Assembly (NCBI GenBank): GCA_023398815.1
Contig: JAEWRW010000030.1
Coordinates: 30,775 to 94,774, forward strand
DNA: 64,000 bases
Source: Bacillota bacterium
Lineage (GTDB): Bacteria > Bacillota > Clostridia > Christensenellales > UMGS416
Direction of reading: 5' to 3'
Shown: positions 16,494 through 25,178 of the stretch, one piece after another
Position numbering within the stretch: the first letter of the stretch is position 1
Layout of the letters: each line of letters starts with the position of its first letter
Translations under genes and position numbers: made by a program
Notes under the pieces: generated by a model
Told to the model about the DNA's origin: nothing
The model's input: the letters and a program-made list of their open reading frames with translations, nothing else
Database searches by the model: none

Positions 16494-17472
16494 GCTCGGG
16501 CACCTGACAAAACAATACACCCAACTGCAGCGCGACGGCACGGTGGCCGATGCCCTGCGGAGCATCCTCCACTCCCGCAAGCGGGTCGTCACCGCACTGG
16601 ACGACGTGTCACTGACGGTGGAGCGGGGCGAGTTCCTGGCCTACGCCGGGGCAAACGGCGCCGGCAAGAGCACCACGATCAAACTGATGAGCGGCATCCT
16701 GCAGCCCACCGCGGGCGAGGTGCGTGTGCTGGGACTCTCCCCGGTACGCAGCCGCATCGAGCTCATGGGCCGCATCGGCGTGCTCTTCGGCCAGCGTACC
16801 GAGCTGTGGTGGGATCACCCTGTGTCTGTCAGCTTCCAGTGGAAGCAGGCTGTCTGGGACATCCCCAAGGAGCGGTACGAGCGCATGAAGAAAGTCGTCT
16901 GCGACCTGCTGGATTTGGGGCCGCTGCTGGGCACCTTTGCCCGGGAGCTGAGCCTGGGCCAGCGGATGCGGGCCGACCTGGGGTTGCTGCTGCTGCACGA
17001 GCCCGAGCTCATCCTGCTGGACGAGCCGACCCTGGGGCTCGACGTGCTGGCCAAGCGCCAGGTCATCGAGTTTCTCAAAACCCTCAACCGTGAGCAGGGC
17101 ACGACAATCGTGGTGACCAGCCATGACATGGACGACCTGGAGGAGATGGCCCGCCGCATCGTGCTCCTGAGCCATGGTCGTGTGGCCTTCGATGGCGGCT
17201 TTGACGCCCTGCGCGATACCGTTGGCGGCCTACGCCGGTTGGCACTGACGACCGACGGCACCGTGCCGCCACCCCTTGCGAGCGCCGTGCACCGCCAGTC
17301 CGACGGTGTGGTGCACGAGTACGAATTCAACCTGCAGACGACGCCGGTGCAGACCGTGTTTGCCGAGGCCGCCGGCGTGCCAGGCATTCGGGACATTGAG
17401 GTGGGTCGGGTGCCCATTGAGCACATCATCGCCGGGCTGTACCAAAGCTGGAAGCAGGAGCCGCCGGCCTGA
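16444..17472 (+). CDS. ABC-2 exporter ATPase
   Basis: 342-residue ATPase of the DrrA-like export type. Walker A is GANGAGKST, the signature is LSLGQRMR, Walker B is LILLDEPTLGLD, and the switch His is in VTSHDMDDLE. A C-terminal extension of about 90 residues is typical for this class. An N-terminal extension (LTKQYTQLQRDGTVADALRSILHSRK) before the first strand is also characteristic of the subgroup that works with two dissimilar permeases. The ATG lies in the 3' end of the permease gene. Confidence 0.9.
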   Translation: MLQQDRCVTPTAASAVELGHLTKQYTQLQRDGTVADALRSILHSRKRVVTALDDVSLTVERGEFLAYAGANGAGKSTTIKLMSGILQPTAGEVRVLGLSPVRSRIELMGRIGVLFGQRTELWWDHPVSVSFQWKQAVWDIPKERYERMKKVVCDLLDLGPLLGTFARELSLGQRMRADLGLLLLHEPELILLDEPTLGLDVLAKRQVIEFLKTLNREQGTTIVVTSHDMDDLEEMARRIVLLSHGRVAFDGGFDALRDTVGGLRRLALTTDGTVPPPLASAVHRQSDGVVHEYEFNLQTTPVQTVFAEAAGVPGIRDIEVGRVPIEHIIAGLYQSWKQEPPA

Positions 17473-17493
17473 TAGCGGAACGACCAAGCAAAA

Positions 17494-17520
17494 GGGCCTG
17501 CCGGTTTGGCAGGCCCCCTT
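17494..17520. terminator. Bidirectional terminator
   Basis: Nine-base-pair stem GGGCCTGCC/GGCAGGCCC with a GGTTT loop, between convergent ABC-2 and aldo/keto reductase genes. Confidence 0.85.
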
Positions 17521-17583
17521 GCATGAATGCGCGGGTGTTCGGATGAAGCTTGGTGCCATGCCTGTGGGGCATAGCAACCTTAT

Positions 17584-18576
17584 CTACCAAGCATAGGCCT
17601 CCGGGGCGCTGCCGCCGGGGCCGGGGAAGATCTCGTCCAGCCGGCGGAGCGCGTCGGGCGGCAGATCGATCTCCACCGCGCGGAGCGAATCCTCCAGCTG
17701 CTGCAGCGTGCGTGGGCCGATGATGGGCGAGGTGACCGCGGGGTTCGCCAGCAGCCATGCCAGCGCCACATCGGGTTCCTTCTCACCCAGTTCACGGCAG
17801 AGTGCCGAGAAGGCCGCCAGCTGCGTGCGCTGCGCGTCGGTCAGATTGGCCGCCGCCCGCGCCCCGCGCGAACCAGCCGCCGGGTTGGCGATGTTGCCAC
17901 CCAGCAGCCCACCGCCCAGCGGGCTCCAAGGGATGACTCCCAGCCCCAGCTCCTGCGCGGCAGGCAGCACCTCCAGCTCCGGCAGGCGGCACAGCAGGTT
18001 GTATTTGTGCTGCTCAGACACCAAGCCCAGGAAATGGCGTTTCTCCGCAGCGGCCTGGGCGTAGCACAGGTGGCGCGCCCCAAAGTTGCTGGAGCCGATG
18101 TAGTAGACTTTGCCCTGGTGCACCAGGTCCTCAAAGGCACCCCAGGTTTCCTCCCAGGTGATGTGCCGCTCGATGTGGTGCATCTGGTAGAGCTCCACCC
18201 GGTCGGTTTGCAGACGCTTGAGAGACCCTTCTATGTGCCGGCGAATCTTGTAGGCCGACAGGCCTCGTCCCTCGTTGGGGCCGTCGTTCTCGTCATGCAT
18301 GAAGTTGTAGACTTTGGTGGCCAGCACCACCTTCTCCCGTCGGTTGCCGCCCTGCCGGAACCAGCGGCCGATGATCTCCTCCGTCCAGCCGCAGTGCCCG
18401 CCGTCGTTGCCGCCGCCGTACACGTTCGCGGTGTCGAAGAAGTTGATGCCCACGTCCAGGGCCCGGTCCATGATGGCAAAGGCCTCTTTCTCGTCGGTCG
18501 TCGGGCCGAAGTTCATGGTGCCCAGGCAAAGTCGACTGACTTTCATGCCCGTTCGGCCAAGGGTTGTGTATTTCAT
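17584..18576 (-). CDS. Aldo/keto reductase
   Basis: 330-residue TIM-barrel oxidoreductase of the potassium-channel-beta-like/YghZ-like branch. The catalytic tetrad is Asp and Tyr in FFDTANVYGGG, Lys in VLATKVYNF, His in YQMHHIERH. The start at 18576 lies after GGAGGTGAGC; upstream in-frame extension is unsupported. A strong promoter with a palindromic spacer precedes it, so it is probably controlled by a dedicated repressor. Substrate unknown. Confidence 0.9.
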   Translation of the reverse strand: MKYTTLGRTGMKVSRLCLGTMNFGPTTDEKEAFAIMDRALDVGINFFDTANVYGGGNDGGHCGWTEEIIGRWFRQGGNRREKVVLATKVYNFMHDENDGPNEGRGLSAYKIRRHIEGSLKRLQTDRVELYQMHHIERHITWEETWGAFEDLVHQGKVYYIGSSNFGARHLCYAQAAAEKRHFLGLVSEQHKYNLLCRLPELEVLPAAQELGLGVIPWSPLGGGLLGGNIANPAAGSRGARAAANLTDAQRTQLAAFSALCRELGEKEPDVALAWLLANPAVTSPIIGPRTLQQLEDSLRAVEIDLPPDALRRLDEIFPGPGGSAPEAYAW

Positions 18577-18646
18577 ATGCTCACCTCCAGTGCAGTTGTT
18601 GTGAGGTTTGCCCCAGCGTTGTGACAGGAGCTTTTCATAACCCAAG

Positions 18647-18675
18647 CATATACCTTTGCGCAAAGTGTTTGTCAA
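18647..18675 (-). promoter_or_regulatory. Promoter with palindromic operator before the aldo/keto reductase
   Basis: Minus strand TTGACA (18670-18675), 17 bp, TATATG (18647-18652). The spacer contains the perfect 12-bp palindrome CTTTGCGCAAAG (18654-18665), a likely repressor site between the -35 and -10. Confidence 0.75.
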
Positions 18676-18889
18676 GTAGAAAATCGAATACAAAATGATT
18701 TTTTTCTATTTTGTTTACCGATCCTGTTTGTTGCAGGCCGGGGCGGGGGAGGAACGTGTCCGTCCAGAAGATCACTGTTCCGATGGTGGCGTGATGGGCT
18801 ATACTGGTGCGGAACGGCGTAGCTGGGGTGCGGGCGCAGGTGCCTGCGGAGTTTTAGCGACCGGCAATGGGGAGTAGAGGAGAACAAAA

Positions 18890-19960
18890 ATGCAAGAGAT
18901 CATCGAGGGTATTCGTCCGCTCGACCGGGAAGCCATGCGGGCGGCAGAGGAACGGCAGGGAACGCTGGTGAAGCCGGCGGGCAGCCTGGGCCGGCTGGAG
19001 GAGTTGTCCATCCAGATGGCCGGCATCACCGGGCGGGTGAAGAACCGCATCCGACGGAAGGTGCACTTTTTGCTGGGGGCAGACAACGGCATTTACGAGG
19101 AGGGGGTGGCCGCCGCGCCCCAGGAGTTTACCAACCTGCTGATGGGTTTCTACGCCAGTGACGTGCGTTGTGCCATCAATGTGCTGTGCCGCCGGGCCGG
19201 TGTGGATCTTAAAGTGGTGGACATGGGCGTGAAGGGCGAGGTGAACGGCCCGAACGTGCTGCGCGTCAAGCTCATGGAGGGCACCGGCAACTTCCTGCGC
19301 GACCGCGCCATGCCCGTGGACATCGCCCGCCGGGCGGTGGAGGTGGGTATGGAGCTGGCCCGCACCGCCCACGAGGAGGGCTACGACATCATTGGCACCG
19401 GCGAGGTGGGTATGGCCAACACCACGACCGCCGCCGCCTGCATCATCGCCGCGTTGGGGCGGCAGAGCGGCATGGAACCGCTGGTTGGCCGTGGCGCGGG
19501 GCTGACCGACGAGGCGTTTACCCACAAGCAGGAGGTCATCGCCCAGGCGCTTCGCCGCCTGCAGCCCCGGCAGGACGACGCTTTTGACATCCTCTCCAAG
19601 GTCGGCGGGTTGGACATCGCCGGAATGTGCGGCCTGTTCCTGGGTGCGGCTTATCACCGTTTGCCCATCGTGGTGGACGGTGTAGTGTCCATCGCTGCGG
19701 CGCTGTTGGCCTGGCGCATCAACCCCCTGGTGCGGGACTATCTGATTCCCTCCCACCAATCCGAAGAGCCGGCCTACCGGGCTGCCGCCGAGGCCATGGG
19801 GCTCGATCCCATTCTAAACCTGCGCATGCGGCTGGGCGAGGGCACCGGCTGTCCCATTGCCATGCAAGTGCTGGAGGACGCGCTGGAGGTGTTCAACGAC
19901 ATGAACACCTTTGCCGAGACCCAGCTGCAGACCGACTATCAGGAGGGCATCAAAGCCTAG
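18890..19960 (+). CDS. cobT: Nicotinate-nucleotide:dimethylbenzimidazole phosphoribosyltransferase
   Basis: Makes alpha-ribazole phosphate, the lower ligand nucleotide of cobalamin, from a base and nicotinate mononucleotide. 356 residues, the normal length. Signatures seen: KPAGSLGRLEELS near 24-36, GTGEVGMANTTTAA mid-protein, and RLGEGTGCPIAM with the catalytic Glu at position 317, the same number as in the Salmonella enzyme. The ATG follows AGAGGAG. It converges with cobS, and the two stop codons share the bases CTAG. No cobalamin riboswitch was recognised in the 196 bases upstream. Confidence 0.96.
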   Translation: MQEIIEGIRPLDREAMRAAEERQGTLVKPAGSLGRLEELSIQMAGITGRVKNRIRRKVHFLLGADNGIYEEGVAAAPQEFTNLLMGFYASDVRCAINVLCRRAGVDLKVVDMGVKGEVNGPNVLRVKLMEGTGNFLRDRAMPVDIARRAVEVGMELARTAHEEGYDIIGTGEVGMANTTTAAACIIAALGRQSGMEPLVGRGAGLTDEAFTHKQEVIAQALRRLQPRQDDAFDILSKVGGLDIAGMCGLFLGAAYHRLPIVVDGVVSIAAALLAWRINPLVRDYLIPSHQSEEPAYRAAAEAMGLDPILNLRMRLGEGTGCPIAMQVLEDALEVFNDMNTFAETQLQTDYQEGIKA

Positions 19961-20718
19961 AAGTGCAGCGCCAGCGCGGCCAGTGCCAGCAGCGACGCCA
20001 ATTCGGCCAGCTCGCAGCAGCCACCCAGGCAGTCGCCGGTGAGGCCGCCGAGTTTGCGGTTGCACAGGCGGAAGAAGCCCCACGCCGCCAGCAGACCCAG
20101 CCCTGCTGCCCCCGCCGCGGCCAAGGCCAGCCATGTGCCACCCACCAGCCACCCGGTGAGTGCAAAGGCTGCTGCCACCCCGATGAGGCTCCCCCAGGCT
20201 ACTGCGGGGGGCACGTTGCCGATGAATAGTGCCCCGCTGCCACCGGGCCGGGCATTGGTGCCCACGGCGGCGACCCAGGCGATGCACGCCCGCCCCAGCG
20301 CCGGCACTACCAGCAGAAACCACAGCCACCGCCCCGGCAGCGCCGCCACCGCCAGCGTTCGCAACCCCACGTCAAAGACGAGGGCCAGCGTGCCATAGGC
20401 ACCCATGCGGCTGTCCTTCAGTAGGGCCAGCATGCCCTCCCGGTCGCGGAAGCAGAAAAACGCGTCGCAGCAGTCGGCCAGGCCGTCGTTGTGCAGGGCG
20501 CCGGTCAGCAGCACCAATGCCAGTGTGGAGAGCGCCGCGCCAATGAGCGGCCCCGCCAGCCACCCGCCCAGCGCTGCCACCGCCAGGCTCAGGGCCCCCA
20601 GCACCAGACCCACCGGCGCAAACCACACCGACGCTCGGCGGAAATCCGCGGGGCTGCAGGGCAGCTCACGGTTGACCGGGATGCGGGTCAGCATTTGCAC
20701 CATCAGCAGGAATTTCAT
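19957..20718 (-). CDS. cobS: Cobalamin synthase (adenosylcobinamide-GDP ribazoletransferase)
   Basis: Integral membrane enzyme that joins adenosylcobinamide-GDP with alpha-ribazole to give cobalamin. 253 residues with several hydrophobic segments. The hallmark HNDGLADCCDAFF (Asp78, Asp82, Asp85) and the following KDSRMGAYG are present. Third gene of the cobC-cobU-cobS unit, 10 bases after cobU. Its stop overlaps the cobT stop from the other strand. Confidence 0.95.
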   Translation of the reverse strand: MKFLLMVQMLTRIPVNRELPCSPADFRRASVWFAPVGLVLGALSLAVAALGGWLAGPLIGAALSTLALVLLTGALHNDGLADCCDAFFCFRDREGMLALLKDSRMGAYGTLALVFDVGLRTLAVAALPGRWLWFLLVVPALGRACIAWVAAVGTNARPGGSGALFIGNVPPAVAWGSLIGVAAAFALTGWLVGGTWLALAAAGAAGLGLLAAWGFFRLCNRKLGGLTGDCLGGCCELAELASLLALAALALHF

Positions 20719-20728
20719 CGTTACATCC

Positions 20729-21292
20729 TCACTTCAACCGCAGCGGCAGGCCGCAGGCCACGAGGAACACCTCGTCCGCCGCCGCCGCCATGCGCTGGTT
20801 GGCGATGCCTGTGAGGTCGGCAAAAAGCCGCCCCAACGGGTATTCGCTCACCAGCCCCCAGCCCACTTCGTTGGTGACCAGAAGCAAGGTCTTGCCCGTT
20901 TCCCGCGCGGCCGCAAAAAGCGCCTGCACCTCGCCGGTTACCACGGCCAGCGCTTGGTCCAGCGTGCCGCCAGTGATGTTGTCTCCTTCCATATCCACCC
21001 CGGCGGAGGAAAACAGCAGATTAGTAAACCATAAGGTGCAGCAATCCAGCAGCACATGGGTCTGGCCCGCTGCCCGCACCACCTCGCCCAAGCCGGTGAA
21101 CCCCTCGTGGGTGTCCCAATGGGGGTTGCGCCGGGCACGGTGCCGAGCGATGCGCTCGGCCATTTCGCCGTCGGAGCGGGTGGCTGTAGCCAGGTACAGC
21201 ACGTCGTCGTGGGCAGCGAAGAGCCCCTCGGCAAAGGTACTCTTGCCCGACCGGCTGCCACCGGTGATCAGTATGATTTTGCTCTCGCTCAT
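20729..21292 (-). CDS. cobU: Adenosylcobinamide kinase/guanylyltransferase
   Basis: Bifunctional enzyme that phosphorylates adenosylcobinamide and then transfers GMP to it. 187 residues. The P-loop GGSRSGKST is at 11-19. A His at about 51 in ARHRARR followed by NPHWDTHE fits the guanylylated-histidine region and RP-x-W-x-T-x-E motif of the family. Its ATG overlaps the upstream gene stop by 4 bases. Confidence 0.95.
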   Translation of the reverse strand: MSESKIILITGGSRSGKSTFAEGLFAAHDDVLYLATATRSDGEMAERIARHRARRNPHWDTHEGFTGLGEVVRAAGQTHVLLDCCTLWFTNLLFSSAGVDMEGDNITGGTLDQALAVVTGEVQALFAAARETGKTLLLVTNEVGWGLVSEYPLGRLFADLTGIANQRMAAAADEVFLVACGLPLRLK

Positions 21293-21891
21293 GCGTCATT
21301 CTCCTTTGTTGGTTCCCCCGGCCACAGGGCACCCAGGTACAGGTTGCTATACTCGGCGTGTACCACGGCCACGTCGCCATTGCGGCACGCAAACTTCCAG
21401 AAGAGCGCCGGGTCGCCCAGCACGAAGCAGTAACTGGCGCGCAGCACCCCGCCGTGGGCACTCAGCAGCACGTCGCCGCCTTCCTGGGGCAGCAGCTCCT
21501 GCCAGAAGCCCACCACCCGCTCGTAAAACTGCAGATAGCTCTCACCACCGGGGATGGCGTACCCCATCCAGTCGGCCTGCCACGCGTCGCACTCGGCAGG
21601 GTGGCGGTGGGCAATCTCGTCCCAGGTCAGGCCCTCAAAGAGGCCCAGCTCCCGCTCCCGCAGGCGGTCGTCGGGCCGGGCGGGCACGCCGGGCAGCGCC
21701 AGCGCGGCGCTCTCCCTAGCCCGGGGGCTGGGGCTGCACCACGCACGTGCGATGCCCGCACCGGCCAGACGCGCCGCCGCCGCAGCCATCTGCTGGTGCC
21801 CGAGCTTGGTCAGCAGCTCATCGCTCGCGCCGGCAAAGCGGCCGGCAGCGTTGGAGAGGGTCTCCCCATGGCGCAGCAGGTAGATTTTCAT
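21289..21891 (-). CDS. cobC: Alpha-ribazole phosphatase-like histidine phosphatase
   Basis: 200-residue histidine-phosphatase-superfamily enzyme. The phosphate-accepting motif LLRHGET is at 5-11 (His8), and the second His is in LLSAHGGVLRA. In this operon (with cobU and cobS) it should dephosphorylate alpha-ribazole phosphate or adenosylcobalamin phosphate. The ATG at 21891 has the best spacing from AAGGA; an ATG three codons upstream is the alternative. Phosphoglycerate-mutase-like side activity cannot be excluded. Confidence 0.88.
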   Translation of the reverse strand: MKIYLLRHGETLSNAAGRFAGASDELLTKLGHQQMAAAAARLAGAGIARAWCSPSPRARESAALALPGVPARPDDRLRERELGLFEGLTWDEIAHRHPAECDAWQADWMGYAIPGGESYLQFYERVVGFWQELLPQEGGDVLLSAHGGVLRASYCFVLGDPALFWKFACRNGDVAVVHAEYSNLYLGALWPGEPTKENDA

Positions 21892-21968
21892 CGCATCCAT
21901 CCTTGTTTGGCGCGGTTGTGCCGCGCGGTTTTCACATTATAGCATGGTGCGGTTGACCGGGGCAAAAT

Positions 21969-22850
21969 CTAAAGGAGTGTTGATTCCTCTGCGGCGGGCG
22001 CTATCTGCTCCGCCCGTCGCTCGGCCCGGTACCGGGCGGCAAACTGCCCCGGCGCGCAGCCGTAGTGGGCGCGGAAGAGGTGGTAGAAATGGCTCAGGTT
22101 ATTAAAGCCCGCCTGGTTGCACACCTCCAGCATGGAGGGGGCACCTGCCAGCAGCAGTTCGGCGGCGTAAGCCAGCCGCTTGGTGTTGATGTAGGCGGTG
22201 GGCGGCATCTGCAGGTAACGCTGGAAGGTACGCGTCACATGCTCCTGGGAGTAATTGGTGTGCCGCAGCACGTAGTCCAGCCCGGCGAGGAAGGCTGCCG
22301 GGCGATCGAGGTCGGCGAGGAGCGCCGAAAACCATGCGGGCAGCGTGGTTGGTGCGGCATCGCTTACCTGCTGGGTCATGCACACCAGCAGCTCCGGCAG
22401 CAGGGCGCGGAACGTGCGCCGGCGCGCCGAACTCGGCTCCATGGCATTGAGTGCCAGCAGCTTTCGCCGTGTTTCATTGTATTCGTAGCCGGTCAGGCGG
22501 GTCTGCGGCGGCAGGGGAGCCTCATCTACCACCTTGGTCGGCAGCTCCAGCCAGTTGGCGGCCTCCTCAAAAAAACGGCGATCGAACGCCACGTTGATGA
22601 AGTCAAAGGTGTAGGTGTTCAGGAACCGGTAGCTGTGCACGTCCCCCGGGCGGATGAGCACCAGCGAGCCGGTGTCCAGCACCAGGTGGTGGTCGTTCAC
22701 GTCGTGCAGCGCCTGGCCGTTGAGCACGAAGAACAGCTCGTAAAAGTCGTGCCCGTGGCGGTGGTACGTCTCGGACACGACGTATTGGCGCAATAGGCCC
22801 AACCCGTCAGACGGGTCATCGGCCTGAAAGTGCAGGCACTCGGTTTCCAT
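21969..22850 (-). CDS. AraC-family regulator beside the glycyl radical enzyme
   Basis: 293-residue regulator. The N-terminal part is a cupin-like sensor (HRHGHDFYELFFVLNG, then a PGDVHSYRF turn). The C-terminal part has two helix-turn-helix units, ending in the family signature FNNLSHFYHLFRAHYGCAPGQFAARYR. It is divergent from the glycyl radical enzyme gene with 116 bases between them, so it probably activates that operon in response to its substrate. Confidence 0.9.
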   Translation of the reverse strand: METECLHFQADDPSDGLGLLRQYVVSETYHRHGHDFYELFFVLNGQALHDVNDHHLVLDTGSLVLIRPGDVHSYRFLNTYTFDFINVAFDRRFFEEAANWLELPTKVVDEAPLPPQTRLTGYEYNETRRKLLALNAMEPSSARRRTFRALLPELLVCMTQQVSDAAPTTLPAWFSALLADLDRPAAFLAGLDYVLRHTNYSQEHVTRTFQRYLQMPPTAYINTKRLAYAAELLLAGAPSMLEVCNQAGFNNLSHFYHLFRAHYGCAPGQFAARYRAERRAEQIAPAAEESTLL

Positions 22851-22870
22851 CGCTTCCCCTTCCTTTCTGC

Positions 22871-22899
22871 AATATCAATATAGCACAAACAACAGTCAA
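22871..22899 (-). promoter_or_regulatory. Promoter of the AraC-type gene
   Basis: Minus strand TTGACT (22894-22899), 17 bp, GATATT (22871-22876). On the other strand a TATACT at 22931-22936 could be the -10 of the glycyl radical enzyme; it lacks a good -35, as expected for an activator-dependent promoter. Confidence 0.6.
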
Positions 22900-22966
22900 C
22901 CGCTCAGAAGATTTGGGCGGTTGGCGACGCTATACTAGAGGAAATCAACGCTTGCGAGGGATTGCA

Positions 22967-25177
22967 ATGAGTGACGTGCAGAGCATTCGCTATGTGGTGG
23001 AGTTCACCCGGGTCTACAAGGAGTGCGGGGAGAAGCACCTGCGGGAGGCACGATGCCTCGATCTGCAGCTGCGGCAGATTGCCTTGCCCCTGAAACAGGA
23101 GGACTGGCTGGCGGGCATGGTGCGCCATGAGCTGGTGGGCTTCTCTTCCCAGTTTGGCGGCATTTACACCTACTTCTTCCACGAGCATGAGTTCCTCAGC
23201 GCCATGGACCGCTGCCAGGGGGAGCTGGACGAGGCGACGCACAAGGCTGCGCTGGCCGCTTGTGAGTTCTGGCGGTTGGAGAACACAGCAAAAAAGCACA
23301 ACATGCGTTTCGTGCAGAAGTATGGTTTTGAGCCGCCCCACAACTTCTACACCGCCGGCATCGCCAACTGCGACAGCCGGGTGGCGGGCACCAATGTGGA
23401 CTTCCACAAGCTCATCGATCTGGGTCTGCCGGGTCTGAGGCAGGAGATCGCTGCAGCCGTCGCCGCCAACGGCGCCAGCGACTTCTATACGGGGTTGATA
23501 CAGTGGATTGACACGCTGTGCGCGGTGGCCCTGCGGTACGCTGACCAGGCGCAGGCGCTCTATGACGAAGGCGGCGACGCCCACCACCGGGTGCTGGCAC
23601 AAGCGCTGCGCGGCATCACCGAGCACGCGCCCCGGAGTTTTGTGGAAGGGCTGCAGCTCATGTGGCTCTACTCCGTCTGCTGCGACCTGATGAATTACGG
23701 CCGCATGGACGACTACCTGGGGGCCCTCTACCTGCGGGACATCGAGCGCGGCACATTGGACGAAGAGGAAGCTGTGAGGTACGTCCTCAAGCTGTACAAG
23801 CACTTCCTCACCATCAACAAGATCCACGACTGCCGTGTCATCGTGGGCGGGCGCGGGCGTCGCAACGTGGAAGGGGCCGACCGGCTTGCCATCGTCATCA
23901 TGGAGGCATCCCGCCGTTTCCGCCAGGCGGTGCCCCAGTTGACACTGCGCTACCACAAGGGCATGGACGAAGCGGTATTTGCCAAGGCCATGCAGGTCAA
24001 CGCCGAGGGCTGTACCTTCCCCATTCTTTACTCCGACGAGACCAACATCCCGGCGGTCATGAAGGTCTATGGCGTGCCGGAACGGGAAGCTGAACAGTAT
24101 GTACCCTTTGGCTGTGGGGAGTATGTGCTGGTGGGCATGAGCGTGGGCACGCCCAACAACGGCGTCAATCTGCTGAAGGCCCTCGAAGCCACCCTGCACG
24201 ATGGGTTTGACCCTTGGTTCCACCAGCAGATCGGCACGCACACCGGCAAACCGGAGGATTTTGCCAGCTACGAGGTGCTCTATGACGCGCTGCTGACCCA
24301 GCTGGCCGGGCCGGTGGAGCAGGTGGCTTATCACAAATGGCTCAACTACCGCGTGGCGGGGGAGGAAGCCGCTTATCTGCATCTCTCGCTGCTGATGGAT
24401 GACTGCATTGCCCGCGGCAAGGCCGTGCTATCCGGTGGGGTGCGCTACGAGAACGCCTCCAGCGAGATCTTCGGCCTCATCAGCTGTGCCGACGGCCTTG
24501 CCGCCATCAAGCGGCTGGTATACGACGAGAAGAAGTACACGCTGCCCCAGGTGGTGGAGATGCTGGACCGCAACTGGGAGGGGCACGAAGCCGACCGGAA
24601 GGCCATGCTGGCCGCCCCCAAGTATGGCAACGACGACGCCTATACCGACGCCATTGCCACCCGGCTCTTTGCCGACATCGCCGACCTGACGGCAAAAGCG
24701 GGGGAGAAGGTAGGCCTCCATCGCTACAACATCGTGTCAGTCAACAACTCCATGAGTGCCGAGTGGGGCTACTTCTGCGAGGCATCACCCTGCGGGCGGC
24801 GGCGCGGCGACGCCATGGCCAACGCCAACGGCCCCTCCCTGGGGGCGGACCGCAGCGGCATGACGGCGCTGCTCAACTCCATGGCGAAGTTTGACAACAC
24901 CAAGCATGTCGGCGTCATCAATAACCTGCGGCTGACCAAGGAAATGTTCGCCGCCTCCTACGACCAGGTCACTGCGCTGCTCAAGACGTTCTTCCACAAC
25001 GGCGGGGTGCAGCTCAACTTGTGCTGCATCGGTCGGGAGGACCTGGAGAACGCCATGGCCCACCCCGAGGCCTACCAGAACCTCATGGTGCGCATCGGCG
25101 GGTTCAGCGCGCGCTTTGTGACGCTGGAACCCTCCACCCAGCGGGAGATTCTGCGCCGCACAACCTACGGAGCCTGA
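22967..25177 (+). CDS. Glycyl radical enzyme of unassigned substrate (PFL/diol-dehydratase superfamily)
   Basis: 736-residue anaerobic radical enzyme. The thiyl-radical loop reads VPFGCGEY with Cys383 and Glu385. The C-terminal glycyl loop reads RIGGFSARF with the radical glycine at 712. The Cys-x-Glu spacing matches the GCVE motif of the eliminases (choline lyase, diol and hydroxyproline dehydratases), where the Glu is a general base, not the CC pair of pyruvate formate-lyase. That argues for a dehydratase or lyase, not acetyl transfer. The intervening residue is Gly where known classes usually have Val. The start ATG at 22967 follows GCGAGGG. Its activase is 1 base downstream and an AraC regulator is divergent. 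Confidence 0.9.
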   Translation: MSDVQSIRYVVEFTRVYKECGEKHLREARCLDLQLRQIALPLKQEDWLAGMVRHELVGFSSQFGGIYTYFFHEHEFLSAMDRCQGELDEATHKAALAACEFWRLENTAKKHNMRFVQKYGFEPPHNFYTAGIANCDSRVAGTNVDFHKLIDLGLPGLRQEIAAAVAANGASDFYTGLIQWIDTLCAVALRYADQAQALYDEGGDAHHRVLAQALRGITEHAPRSFVEGLQLMWLYSVCCDLMNYGRMDDYLGALYLRDIERGTLDEEEAVRYVLKLYKHFLTINKIHDCRVIVGGRGRRNVEGADRLAIVIMEASRRFRQAVPQLTLRYHKGMDEAVFAKAMQVNAEGCTFPILYSDETNIPAVMKVYGVPEREAEQYVPFGCGEYVLVGMSVGTPNNGVNLLKALEATLHDGFDPWFHQQIGTHTGKPEDFASYEVLYDALLTQLAGPVEQVAYHKWLNYRVAGEEAAYLHLSLLMDDCIARGKAVLSGGVRYENASSEIFGLISCADGLAAIKRLVYDEKKYTLPQVVEMLDRNWEGHEADRKAMLAAPKYGNDDAYTDAIATRLFADIADLTAKAGEKVGLHRYNIVSVNNSMSAEWGYFCEASPCGRRRGDAMANANGPSLGADRSGMTALLNSMAKFDNTKHVGVINNLRLTKEMFAASYDQVTALLKTFFHNGGVQLNLCCIGREDLENAMAHPEAYQNLMVRIGGFSARFVTLEPSTQREILRRTTYGA

Positions 25178-25178
25178 C

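Noticed and set aside
18694..18889. Possible cobalamin riboswitch upstream of cobT
   Set aside because: The conserved B12-box pattern was not found and the expected long multi-stem layout does not fit in 196 bases.
22904..24382. 492-codon minus-strand frame opposite the glycyl radical enzyme
   Set aside because: Shadow of the enzyme; no family features.
22967..25177. Assignment as pyruvate formate-lyase
   Set aside because: The active site has a single Cys in GCGE, not the adjacent Cys pair, and the activase has the two-cluster insert absent from the PFL activase.
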